Of a stretch of DNA of 5,109 nt, positions 1 to 5,109 are shown piece by piece; the first letter of the stretch is position 1; the number at the start of each line of letters is the position of its first letter. Source of the DNA: JBDKTK01 sp039680225 (GTDB lineage Bacteria; Desulfobacterota; Syntrophia; Syntrophales; UBA4778). The notes under the pieces were generated by a model. The model did no database searches and was not told the DNA's origin. It worked only from the letters and a program-made list of their open reading frames with translations. Made by a program: the position numbers and the translations under genes. Where the stretch lies: contig JBDKTK010000211.1 of NCBI GenBank assembly GCA_039680225.1, forward strand, positions 1-5,109, written 5' to 3'.

Positions 1-1
1 G

Positions 2-1186
2 GACACGGGTTACCTGTGCAATGCCTCCTTGGACCGGAAATACTTTACAATGATTTTCGGCAAGGTGATGGACGCGATGGAAGCCAATGACCAGGGGCCG
101 CTGTTTCGCCCGTACGGGTCTGCCCGGGAATGGGCTTTCCCAGGAGGAGAGAGCGGCATTACGCTAGAAGTATTTCTCGCGTCTCTCAAGTTAATGATCT
201 GTTGCCTTGAACACACCATTTCAAATCTGGACATTGCACCGGAAACAAGGTCGGCCGTCGCGTTTCAGTTGCGGATGATCATGGATAATGCGGAGCTTGC
301 GGCTGTCAGCGAATGGGAAAATTCCGTTATTGCCGGGTACGGACGCCGCTTTGGAGGCCTGCAAAGCCCCATGGCCCTGGCGACATCGGAAAAATTTCTT
401 TATGCTATCTTTGTGTCCGTGGGAGAAGGCATTCTGCTGGTGGATGAGGACATGGAAATCGTCAAGGCAAACCAGAGGGCTAGCGAGATATTCGGCTTGC
501 TGGAGAGGAACCTTATCGGCGCTGACATTAGGGCCCTCACTGACGGCCCCGGGGCTCGGACACTTGCGGGTTTCTTTGATGAATTGATCGAAGGTCAAAG
601 GATGAGTGCCGAAATAACCGGCATGTACGTGGATGGCAAAACTTTCCCGGCCACGGTCACGGTGACCCGGAGCGACTTGGACGGGAAAAGGTACTGGCCG
701 ATAATCGTGCAGGACGATACGAACCAGAAAATCCTTGAGCGGCAGTTGCGCCAGGAAAAACAGCAGACTGAAGAGATGAACCTGACGCTGAAGACAGTGT
801 TGAAAAGCATCGAACAGGACAGGAAGGACCTGGAAAACAGGGTGGCGTCGAAAATCAGGACGTCCCTTTTGCCCAGCGTGAAGAAAATCGAGAAAGCGGC
901 GGACGACAACGTCCGGAAAAGTTATCTCGGGCTCCTCGAACAGCAGCTTCTCTCCCTGACGGCGGGATTTGAAAGGGAGCTTGATGGGAACCTGCTGAAA
1001 CTTACAAGAACCGAAATCGAGGTCTGCCGCCTCATCCAGGCGGGATGTTCAAGCAAGGACATCTGCGAGGCCCTGAAGCTTTCGTTCGACACGATCCAGA
1101 CGCATCGCAAGAATATCCGGAAAAAGCTTGGTCTGAACGGCAAGAAATTGAACCTGCACGCGCACCTGATCAACCGGATATTGTGA
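2..1186 (+). CDS. PAS domain LuxR-type (GerE) HTH transcriptional regulator, 5'-partial
   Basis: Probable cytoplasmic one-component regulator: a PAS sensor joined to a DNA-binding LuxR/GerE helix-turn-helix. The frame is open to the left edge. The first in-window start, TTG at 29, has no convincing ribosome site, so the true start is probably upstream. Counting from that TTG (385 residues): about 1-115 is a helical N-terminal region, probably an input domain (around 45-100 it vaguely resembles a helical domain ahead of PAS modules in deltaproteobacterial kinases); about 122-233 is the PAS fold (GILLVDEDMEIVKAN start, VDGKTFPATVTVT strands, PIIVQDDT end); about 233-275 is a charged coiled coil; about 266-320 is a helical linker; 325-385 is the HTH, with LTRTEIEVCRLI, SSKDICEAL and the recognition helix TIQTHRKNIRKKLGL. 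There is no receiver domain and no kinase ATPase domain. The PAS ligand cannot be read from sequence. It lies 59 bases upstream of a co-oriented flavoprotein gene, so control of this locus is plausible but inferred. Confidence 0.9.
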   Translation, partial: DTGYLCNASLDRKYFTMIFGKVMDAMEANDQGPLFRPYGSAREWAFPGGESGITLEVFLASLKLMICCLEHTISNLDIAPETRSAVAFQLRMIMDNAELAAVSEWENSVIAGYGRRFGGLQSPMALATSEKFLYAIFVSVGEGILLVDEDMEIVKANQRASEIFGLLERNLIGADIRALTDGPGARTLAGFFDELIEGQRMSAEITGMYVDGKTFPATVTVTRSDLDGKRYWPIIVQDDTNQKILERQLRQEKQQTEEMNLTLKTVLKSIEQDRKDLENRVASKIRTSLLPSVKKIEKAADDNVRKSYLGLLEQQLLSLTAGFERELDGNLLKLTRTEIEVCRLIQAGCSSKDICEALKLSFDTIQTHRKNIRKKLGLNGKKLNLHAHLINRIL

Positions 1187-1233
1187 AGAGCAAAAACAAG
1201 GCCCAAGGCCATTGGTAAATTTATGGGGAAGCG

Positions 1234-1237
1234 GGAG
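1234..1237 (+). promoter_or_regulatory. Ribosome binding site of the first flavoprotein gene
   Basis: GGAG inside AAGCGGGAG sits 8 bases before the ATG at 1246. This supports that start codon, which also places the dinucleotide-binding beta strand (YDVVIIGSG) right at the protein N-terminus, as usual for this family when no signal peptide is present. Confidence 0.6.
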
Positions 1238-1245
1238 CATTAGCC

Positions 1246-2649
1246 ATGTGGGACAAGGAATATGACGTTGTCATAATTGGTTCAGGTTTTGCCGGCCTCG
1301 CGGCGGCGATCGAAGCGCGCAAAATATGCAATAAAGTTATTGTCTTGGAAAAAATGCCAGTGCCGGGGGGCAATTCTTCTATCAGCGGGGGCATGGTGGC
1401 TGCGGCGGGCTCTCCCCTGCAGACCCAACAAGGGATAAAGGACTCGCCCGAGCTGATGCTGTCAGACATGCTCGCCGGAGGGCTTAAATTCAATTACCCG
1501 GAACTGGCCCGCATTGTCGCCGAAAAGTCGACTGAAGCGCTCCTTTGGACCATCCATGAACTGGGAGCGAAGTACGAGCCGATCTTGAGCTGGGTGGGAG
1601 GGCATTCGGTGCCCAGGACATACATCTCGGCAAACGCGTCCGGTTCGGGTATTATAAAGCCCATGCTGGCGAAATGCCGGGAAATGAACATCCTTATCCA
1701 GCTGAAGGCCTGCCTCACGCGATTCATTGCCGACGGAAGCGGCACCATTGAAGGCATTGAAATCCTGGAAGACCATATTTTCCCCAACCGCGAGAGCGGC
1801 AGGCGCACACGCATCCGCGCGAGGAGGGCCGTCGTCCTTGCCACTGGTGGATTCAGCCAGGACAAGGAATTCAGGTCCATACAGAACCCCATGCTGACTG
1901 CAGACTTTGAAAGTACAAACCACCGGGGCGCGACTGCCGAAAGCCTCATAGCAGCCCTGAGGGCCGGGGCCACCCCTGTTCAGCTCTCGATGATCCAGCT
2001 CGGACCCTGGGCTTCGCGCGACGAAGAAGGCTTCGGAGTCGGTTCCCTGTTTTCAATACTGGCGGGCTTTCCCTACGGCATACTCATAGACCTGAGGACA
2101 GGCACGCGCTTTATAAACGAGCAGTCGGACCGGAAGATCCTCGTGGACTCCTTGCTGAGATTGAAAAGGGAATCCATCGCCATAGTCGACCAGGAAGGTG
2201 TGAGCCACGCCTCGACCCTGGCCCAATGTCTGAAGCGGGGGGTCGTAAAGAAATACGGCTCCATCGAGGAACTGGCCTCTGCGAACCAGGTGCCCCTGGC
2301 ACCCCTTCTGGAAACTATCGCCTCCTACAATTTAAATATCGAGAAAGGGATGGAAGACATATTCGGGAAACCACTGCCGAAAGACCTCGCACCCATGAAA
2401 CGCCCGCCCTACTATTCAATCCGCCTGACCCCGAAGGTCCATCACTGCATGGGCGGGATCCAGATCAACTCCCGAGCACAGGTTATCGGGATTGAAAGCC
2501 ATCAGCCCATCGGCCGCTTTTATGCGGCAGGGGAAATTGCAGGCGGAATTCACGGTGCCAGCCGCCTGGGGAGCAATGCCATTCCCGAATGCCTCATTTT
2601 CGGCCGCATTGCCGGTGTCAATGCGGCCGATGAGCCGCCGCGGACATAA
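1246..2649 (+). CDS. FAD-dependent oxidoreductase, fumarate reductase/flavocytochrome c flavoprotein family, probably cytoplasmic
   Basis: A 467-residue flavoprotein of the FAD_binding_2 type (fumarate reductase/succinate dehydrogenase flavoprotein family), expected to reduce (or less likely oxidise) a C-C double bond in an organic acid or related compound. The FAD site is clear: GSGFAG (12-17), Glu35 ending the second strand (VIVLEK), GGNS (41-44), ATGGF (199-203) and YAAGE (426-430). Aligning by eye to Shewanella flavocytochrome c3, catalytic Arg402 corresponds to Arg296 (SDRK), His504 to His400 (VHHCMGG) and Arg544 to Arg440 (HGASRLG). The fumarate-pocket His365 is Gly (QLGPW), and the Glu378/Arg381 proton relay is absent (ILAGFPYG), so the substrate is probably not fumarate. 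There is no signal peptide, membrane segment, haem motif or FMN-binding domain, so it is likely cytoplasmic with an unknown electron donor. It is a paralogue of the gene at 2846-4417. The specific substrate is not recognisable. Confidence 0.93.
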   Translation: MWDKEYDVVIIGSGFAGLAAAIEARKICNKVIVLEKMPVPGGNSSISGGMVAAAGSPLQTQQGIKDSPELMLSDMLAGGLKFNYPELARIVAEKSTEALLWTIHELGAKYEPILSWVGGHSVPRTYISANASGSGIIKPMLAKCREMNILIQLKACLTRFIADGSGTIEGIEILEDHIFPNRESGRRTRIRARRAVVLATGGFSQDKEFRSIQNPMLTADFESTNHRGATAESLIAALRAGATPVQLSMIQLGPWASRDEEGFGVGSLFSILAGFPYGILIDLRTGTRFINEQSDRKILVDSLLRLKRESIAIVDQEGVSHASTLAQCLKRGVVKKYGSIEELASANQVPLAPLLETIASYNLNIEKGMEDIFGKPLPKDLAPMKRPPYYSIRLTPKVHHCMGGIQINSRAQVIGIESHQPIGRFYAAGEIAGGIHGASRLGSNAIPECLIFGRIAGVNAADEPPRT

Positions 2650-2696
2650 ACCTTCCGGCCCAAACTAACCGGCCAGTTTTCAATCAATCCAGCCTT

Positions 2697-2735
2697 TATC
2701 GGGTATATAATATTACCCGATATTTACCTTTTTTA
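2697..2735 (+). terminator. Candidate intrinsic terminator (or operator palindrome over a -10 box)
   Basis: TATCGGGTA (2697-2705) and TACCCGATA (2714-2722) are perfect reverse complements (9 bp) separated by an 8-base loop. A T-rich run with a TTTTTT stretch lies to 2735. It begins 48 bases after the stop codon of the first flavoprotein gene, as expected for a factor-independent terminator. The stem is only moderately GC-rich and the T-run is interrupted by ACC, which weakens the call. The loop contains an exact TATAAT (2706-2711), so the same element could instead be an operator over a promoter. I see no good -35 box 16-18 bases upstream. Confidence 0.45.
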
Positions 2736-2757
2736 TCACCCTGCCTGTCCTTTTTAT

Positions 2758-2820
2758 TTGGTGCTAAAACCAATGAGGGTGATGACCATCTGGTGTTGGA
2801 ACAGGGGTTTATTACACCAA
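2758..2820. repeat. Cluster of TTGGT/ACCAA inverted half-sites upstream of the Tat flavoprotein gene
   Basis: TTGGT (2758-2762) and ACCAA (2769-2773) form a short palindrome with a 6-base spacer. CTGGT (2790-2794) and a second ACCAA (2816-2820) form a looser pair. Longer pairings also exist: TTGGTG (2758-2763) with CACCAA (2815-2820), and TGGTGT (2791-2796) with ACACCA (2814-2819). These could be protein-binding half-sites or competing leader RNA hairpins ending 9 bases before the ribosome site. The motifs are short, so chance is possible. Confidence 0.3.
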
Positions 2821-2829
2821 CTTTATCTT

Positions 2830-2835
2830 GGGAGG
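2830..2835 (+). promoter_or_regulatory. Ribosome binding site that fixes the start of the Tat flavoprotein gene
   Basis: GGGAGG lies 10 bases before the ATG at 2846. An in-frame TTG at 2828 would add six residues, but it overlaps this ribosome site, so the ATG at 2846 is preferred. That start still leaves a normal n-region before the twin-arginine motif. Confidence 0.75.
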
Positions 2836-2845
2836 ATCGTTCATC

Positions 2846-4417
2846 ATGAAATCGAATGATAATAACGGGATTGAAATGGACAATAAAAGCGGCAATCTGA
2901 ACCGCCGTTCCTTTTTGAAAGGCGCTTTTGCCGTAGGCGCCGTGGCAGCCGGTGGGGGAATAGCCCTTAACCTTGCAATACCCGGGTCGGCTGAAGCAAT
3001 GATCAAGAAATTTCCCGAGAAGTGGGATGAGACATGGGACGTGGTTGTTATAGGCTCAGGGTTTGCGGGGCACGCTGCCGCTGCGGAGGCCGCCGGGGCC
3101 GGGGCGAAGGTCGTTATCCTCGAAAAAATGCCCATATACGGCGGAAACTCGATCATTAACGGCGGAGTCTACAATGCCTGGGATGACGAGTTTCACCTTC
3201 GCAAGAAATTGAACCTTGGCGACGATAGTCCGAAACAGCACTTCAACGATAACTTAAAAGGCGGCGATTATTACAACATAGAGGAGCTTGTGGAGATCCT
3301 CGTGAACGGTGCGCCCGCTGCCCTTAACTGGATGATCGACGAAGGGGGCCTTCAGCTTCGAGACGCATTGAGCACGGGTGGTGGACATACCGCCTACCGT
3401 TCGCATTATTCGACTAACAGCATAGGCAAAGACTATGTGGATGCGTTGAGAAAGATTGCGGAGAAACGCGGAGTAAAGATGGCCCTCAATTCTCAGGTTA
3501 CCTGGATTTGGCGCAAAGATGCCGATCCGAAAAGTCCGGTCCTTGGGGTTGAAGTAAAAAGGGGCAAGAAGGTTTTGAATATAGCAGCGAAGAAAGCCGT
3601 CATCCTTGCCTCCGGGGGCTTTAGTCAGGATATCAAGATGCGGATGGAGCACTTCCCCAGACTGGTGGAGGGATTCAACTGCACCAACCAAAAAGGCGCG
3701 ACAGGTGAGATGACACGGTATGCACAGGCCATAGGGGCGGATACGTTACATCTGAATTTTATCCAGTGTTATCCTTTTGCTGAATCGGAGTCCGGCACCC
3801 TTGACAACCCTGCTTTATTGCCTTTCGCCGCCCCTGGCGCTGGCGGCATTTACGTGAGTAAACTCGGGAAACGTTTTGTCAGTGAAATGGAGCGCCGGGA
3901 TGTCTGCACCTTTGCCCAGATCAACCTCGGACCTAACATGAAGCCGACATATACCATTTTCAACCCTGCAATGGTGTCTCGCATAGCCTGGAAACCCGAG
4001 GCCATAGAAGCGGGCGTGAAAAAAGGGAGATATGTCATTGCGGACACGCTCGGAGAGCTTGCAAAAAAGATAGGAATTCCCGCCGACGCGCTCGAAAAAA
4101 CAGTGGCCGATCACAACCGCTATATACAGGATGGCAAGGATCCCGATTTTAACAAGCCAATGTCGAAGCTCATGCTTCCCCTGGACAAGGGGCCGTTCTA
4201 CGCAGTGGCGCAATGGCCTGCAGTGCATCACACCATGGGCGGCGTGCGAATCAACAAGAACGCCCAAGTTATCGATGTATTCGGCTCTCTCATACCGGGG
4301 CTTTACGCAGCTGGAGAGGCAACAGGAGGCATCCACGGCTCAAACAGGCTGGGTGGAAATGCTACGACCGATTGCGTGGTCTTCGGCCGGATCGCCGGTG
4401 TCAATGCGGCCAAGTAA
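2846..4417 (+). CDS. Tat-exported FAD-dependent reductase, flavocytochrome c3-type flavoprotein subunit
   Basis: A 523-residue periplasmic flavoprotein, probably the catalytic subunit of a respiratory reductase acting on an unsaturated organic acid. The N-terminus has a twin-arginine signal, NRRSFLKG (19-26), a hydrophobic Ala/Gly stretch to about 44 and likely cleavage after AEA (49-51), implying export folded with FAD bound. The FAD site comprises GSGFAG (70-75), Glu93, GGNS (99-102), ASGGF (255-259) and YAAGE (487-491). Matching Shewanella flavocytochrome c3 by eye, catalytic Arg402 is Arg351 (ERRD), His504 is His462 (VHHTMGG) and Arg544 is Arg501 (HGSNRLGG). His365 is replaced by Tyr309 (QCYP), and the relay residues Glu378 and Arg381 appear as Phe and Pro (LLPFAAPGAGG), with about five extra residues nearby. 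It has no haem-binding motif of its own; the next gene supplies a tetrahaem cytochrome, as in split FccAB or methacrylate reductase systems. The substrate is unknown; fumarate is unlikely. Confidence 0.94.
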   Translation: MKSNDNNGIEMDNKSGNLNRRSFLKGAFAVGAVAAGGGIALNLAIPGSAEAMIKKFPEKWDETWDVVVIGSGFAGHAAAAEAAGAGAKVVILEKMPIYGGNSIINGGVYNAWDDEFHLRKKLNLGDDSPKQHFNDNLKGGDYYNIEELVEILVNGAPAALNWMIDEGGLQLRDALSTGGGHTAYRSHYSTNSIGKDYVDALRKIAEKRGVKMALNSQVTWIWRKDADPKSPVLGVEVKRGKKVLNIAAKKAVILASGGFSQDIKMRMEHFPRLVEGFNCTNQKGATGEMTRYAQAIGADTLHLNFIQCYPFAESESGTLDNPALLPFAAPGAGGIYVSKLGKRFVSEMERRDVCTFAQINLGPNMKPTYTIFNPAMVSRIAWKPEAIEAGVKKGRYVIADTLGELAKKIGIPADALEKTVADHNRYIQDGKDPDFNKPMSKLMLPLDKGPFYAVAQWPAVHHTMGGVRINKNAQVIDVFGSLIPGLYAAGEATGGIHGSNRLGGNATTDCVVFGRIAGVNAAK

Positions 4418-4435
4418 AAGCCGATAGCCTAACCC

Positions 4436-4469
4436 GAAAGGGGTTCATGGCGGGCCATGAACCCCTTTC
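4436..4469 (+). terminator. Strong intercistronic hairpin between flavoprotein and cytochrome genes
   Basis: GAAAGGGGTTCATGG (4436-4450) and CCATGAACCCCTTTC (4455-4469) are perfect reverse complements: a 15-bp stem with a CGGG loop. It starts 18 bases after the flavoprotein stop codon and ends 8 bases before the cytochrome's ribosome site. Only a short, mixed T/C stretch (TTTCC) follows, so it may act as a partial terminator/attenuator or as a 3'-end stabiliser after mRNA processing rather than a full stop. Either role would let the two subunits be made in different amounts. I see no clear promoter between it and the cytochrome gene. Confidence 0.7.
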
Positions 4470-4477
4470 TTTCCAGC

Positions 4478-4484
4478 AAGGAGG
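4478..4484 (+). promoter_or_regulatory. Near-consensus ribosome binding site of the cytochrome gene
   Basis: AAGGAGG, followed by AT, lies 7 bases before the ATG at 4492. It is the strongest ribosome site in the window and suggests high translation of the cytochrome. It fixes the start at 4492 although the same frame is open back to 4213, inside the previous gene. Confidence 0.85.
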
Positions 4485-4491
4485 ATCAAAC

Positions 4492-4896
4492 ATGAAAAAA
4501 ATCTTTTTATCCGTTCTGGTCATGGCCGCCCTGTTGTGCCTGTCCTATTTCGTGGCCGGCAATCGTACGGTCGAGGCGGCTGAACAGGCAGAAATGGCTG
4601 CCTCGCCTCAACAATTTCACCATGCCGGAAAGGTCGACTGCGCAGGCTGCCACGGAAAAGGAGCTCCGAAGCTCGACAGCACGGTGGAGAACCAGCGCTG
4701 CCTGGAGTGCCATGGCCCGATGGAGAAACTGGCGAAGAAATCGGAACCGAAGGATTTCCCGGACCGCAATCCGCACAAATCGCACCTGGGCGATATCGCG
4801 TGCACTGTCTGCCATAAAGAACACAGCGCTTCCAGTGTTTACTGTCTCGAATGTCACCCGAAATTCAAAATGAAGATTCCGGGAGGCGAGAAATAA
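4492..4896 (+). CDS. Periplasmic tetrahaem c-type cytochrome, flavocytochrome c3 haem-domain type
   Basis: A 134-residue secreted electron-transfer protein. A Sec signal peptide (KK, then a hydrophobic stretch at about 4-22) probably ends near VEA (27-29). There are four CXXCH haem sites: CAGCH (50-54), CLECH (70-74), CTVCH (104-108) and CLECH (118-122). The other His residues, His43/His44, His95, His98 and His111, are enough for bis-His ligation of all four haems. Spacing and local sequence (FHH before the first haem, ENQRCLECHG, NPHKSH, ACTVCH, VYCLECH) closely follow the N-terminal haem domain of Shewanella flavocytochrome c3, here encoded as a separate protein. Its likely role is to carry electrons from a membrane quinol oxidase to the FAD of the upstream Tat flavoprotein. 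The usual donor (a CymA/NrfH-like protein) is not in the window. The frame and the adjacent gene order make the pairing with the flavoprotein convincing. Confidence 0.95.
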   Translation: MKKIFLSVLVMAALLCLSYFVAGNRTVEAAEQAEMAASPQQFHHAGKVDCAGCHGKGAPKLDSTVENQRCLECHGPMEKLAKKSEPKDFPDRNPHKSHLGDIACTVCHKEHSASSVYCLECHPKFKMKIPGGEK

Positions 4897-5109
4897 TCCT
4901 TGAAACAGTTTTCGTTCGCAAAACCAAAGTGCTCGGCATCTTCGACTTCGAGGCCTGCCTGAACAAAGAGATGGATTCCGAGCCGCTCAAGCTGAAAATC
5001 CTCGAGGCCATATCCCGGGACGAACCTCAGGGACAGCGGTGAGGGTCTAAAGAAATCCATCAAGATTCCGAACACCTCCGGCCGACACATCAGCCGCATT
5101 TACCATGGC
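4897..5109 (+). other. Unassigned coding-like segment with an apparent frame change, no confident gene
   Basis: No complete gene can be supported here. The frame ending in TGA at 5040-5042 looks coding from about 4929 (codons favour G or C in the third position, and residues such as KVLGIFDFEACLNKEM are protein-like), but it has no start codon with a ribosome site. ATG 4851 in the same frame lies inside the cytochrome gene and lacks one. From about 5041 the +1 frame becomes protein-like (GLKKSIKIPNTSGRHISRIYHG split over 5044-5109) and runs off the window, again with no visible start. This may be a frameshifted remnant, an assembly error, or two unrelated chance frames. I do not recognise the family. 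No convincing terminator follows the cytochrome gene. Confidence 0.3.

Larger units (their letters stand above)
2650..2845. other. Intergenic regulatory region between the two flavoprotein genes
   Basis: This 196-base non-coding stretch is visibly more AT-rich than its surroundings. It holds a 9-bp palindrome around TATAAT (2697-2722), a T-rich run after it (2723-2735), a group of TTGGT/ACCAA half-sites (2758-2820) and the ribosome site of the next gene. The spacing suggests that transcription of the Tat-exported flavoprotein and cytochrome can be controlled separately from the upstream gene. I see no small gene, tRNA or recognised riboswitch here, and no good sigma-54 signature (GG-N10-GC). 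Confidence 0.6.

Noticed and set aside
1203..1215. Small inverted repeat CCAA/TTGG between the regulator and the first flavoprotein gene
   Set aside because: The stem is only 4 bp with no T-run, too weak to call a terminator or operator.
1494..1973. A 159-residue open frame on the minus strand, plus an overlapping one at 1462-1923, opposite the first flavoprotein gene
   Set aside because: Both are antisense shadows of a clearly coding flavoprotein. Neither shows domain signatures.
2828..2845. TTG start at 2828 for the Tat flavoprotein
   Set aside because: The TTG overlaps the ribosome site GGGAGG itself. The ATG at 2846 has suitable spacing.
3815..4336. A 173-residue open frame on the minus strand opposite the Tat flavoprotein gene
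   Set aside because: It lies wholly inside a gene with full domain support and has no recognisable motif. Long antisense frames are common in sequence of this composition.
4213..4491. Upstream extension of the cytochrome frame, giving a 227-residue open frame that could imply a fusion with the flavoprotein
   Set aside because: The extension is out of frame with the flavoprotein, its residues are not protein-like, and the AAGGAGG site plus signal peptide fix the start at 4492.
4908..4924. GTTTT/AAAAC hairpin just after the cytochrome gene as a possible terminator
   Set aside because: The stem is a 5-bp AT-rich pairing with no T-tract after it, so it is not credible as an intrinsic terminator.
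4854..5099. An 81-residue minus-strand open frame at the right end
   Set aside because: It has no ribosome site and no recognised motif, and it overlaps the end of the cytochrome gene. The plus strand shows better codon character over the same bases.
5105..5109. ATG at 5105 as the start of a further gene
   Set aside because: No purine-rich ribosome site precedes it, and only five bases remain in the window.

Overview
The window reads as a bacterial anaerobic-respiration locus. Coding density is high, GC content is moderate to high, and all genes run left to right on the + strand. The most likely source is a Desulfobacterota (deltaproteobacterial or syntroph-type) anaerobe. Three things suggest this: a PAS sensor with a LuxR-type helix-turn-helix of a kind I associate with that group, fumarate-reductase-like flavoproteins present as paralogues, and a periplasmic multihaem cytochrome. 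The assignment rests on remembered family patterns, not on a search.

Layout. (1) Positions 2-1186 hold the 3' part of a PAS-LuxR transcriptional regulator whose coding frame is open at the left edge. (2) After 59 bases, positions 1246-2649 encode a flavoprotein of the fumarate reductase/flavocytochrome c family with no export signal, so probably cytoplasmic. (3) A 196-base intergenic region follows. It contains a 9-bp palindrome surrounding TATAAT, followed by a T-rich run (terminator or operator/promoter), and then a cluster of TTGGT/ACCAA half-sites. (4) Positions 2846-4417 encode a second, paralogous flavoprotein with a clear twin-arginine signal, so periplasmic. (5) A perfect 15-bp hairpin (4436-4469) lies between this gene and the next. 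(6) Positions 4492-4896 encode a small secreted cytochrome with four CXXCH haem sites, resembling the haem domain of Shewanella flavocytochrome c3. (7) Positions 4897-5109 have no confidently called gene, but carry coding-like sequence that appears to change reading frame.

How the genes may work together. The periplasmic flavoprotein and the tetrahaem cytochrome look like the two halves of a split flavocytochrome c3. Electrons would come from a quinol dehydrogenase (not in the window), pass through the cytochrome to FAD, and reduce an activated C=C bond in a small organic acid. Both flavoproteins keep the catalytic Arg and the substrate-binding His/Arg of fumarate reductase. Both have lost the Glu and Arg of its proton relay and the His of its substrate pocket, so fumarate is unlikely to be the main substrate. 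The regulator upstream is a plausible sensor for substrate or redox state, but no regulatory link is demonstrated. I found no CRISPR array, rRNA, tRNA or intact mobile element.
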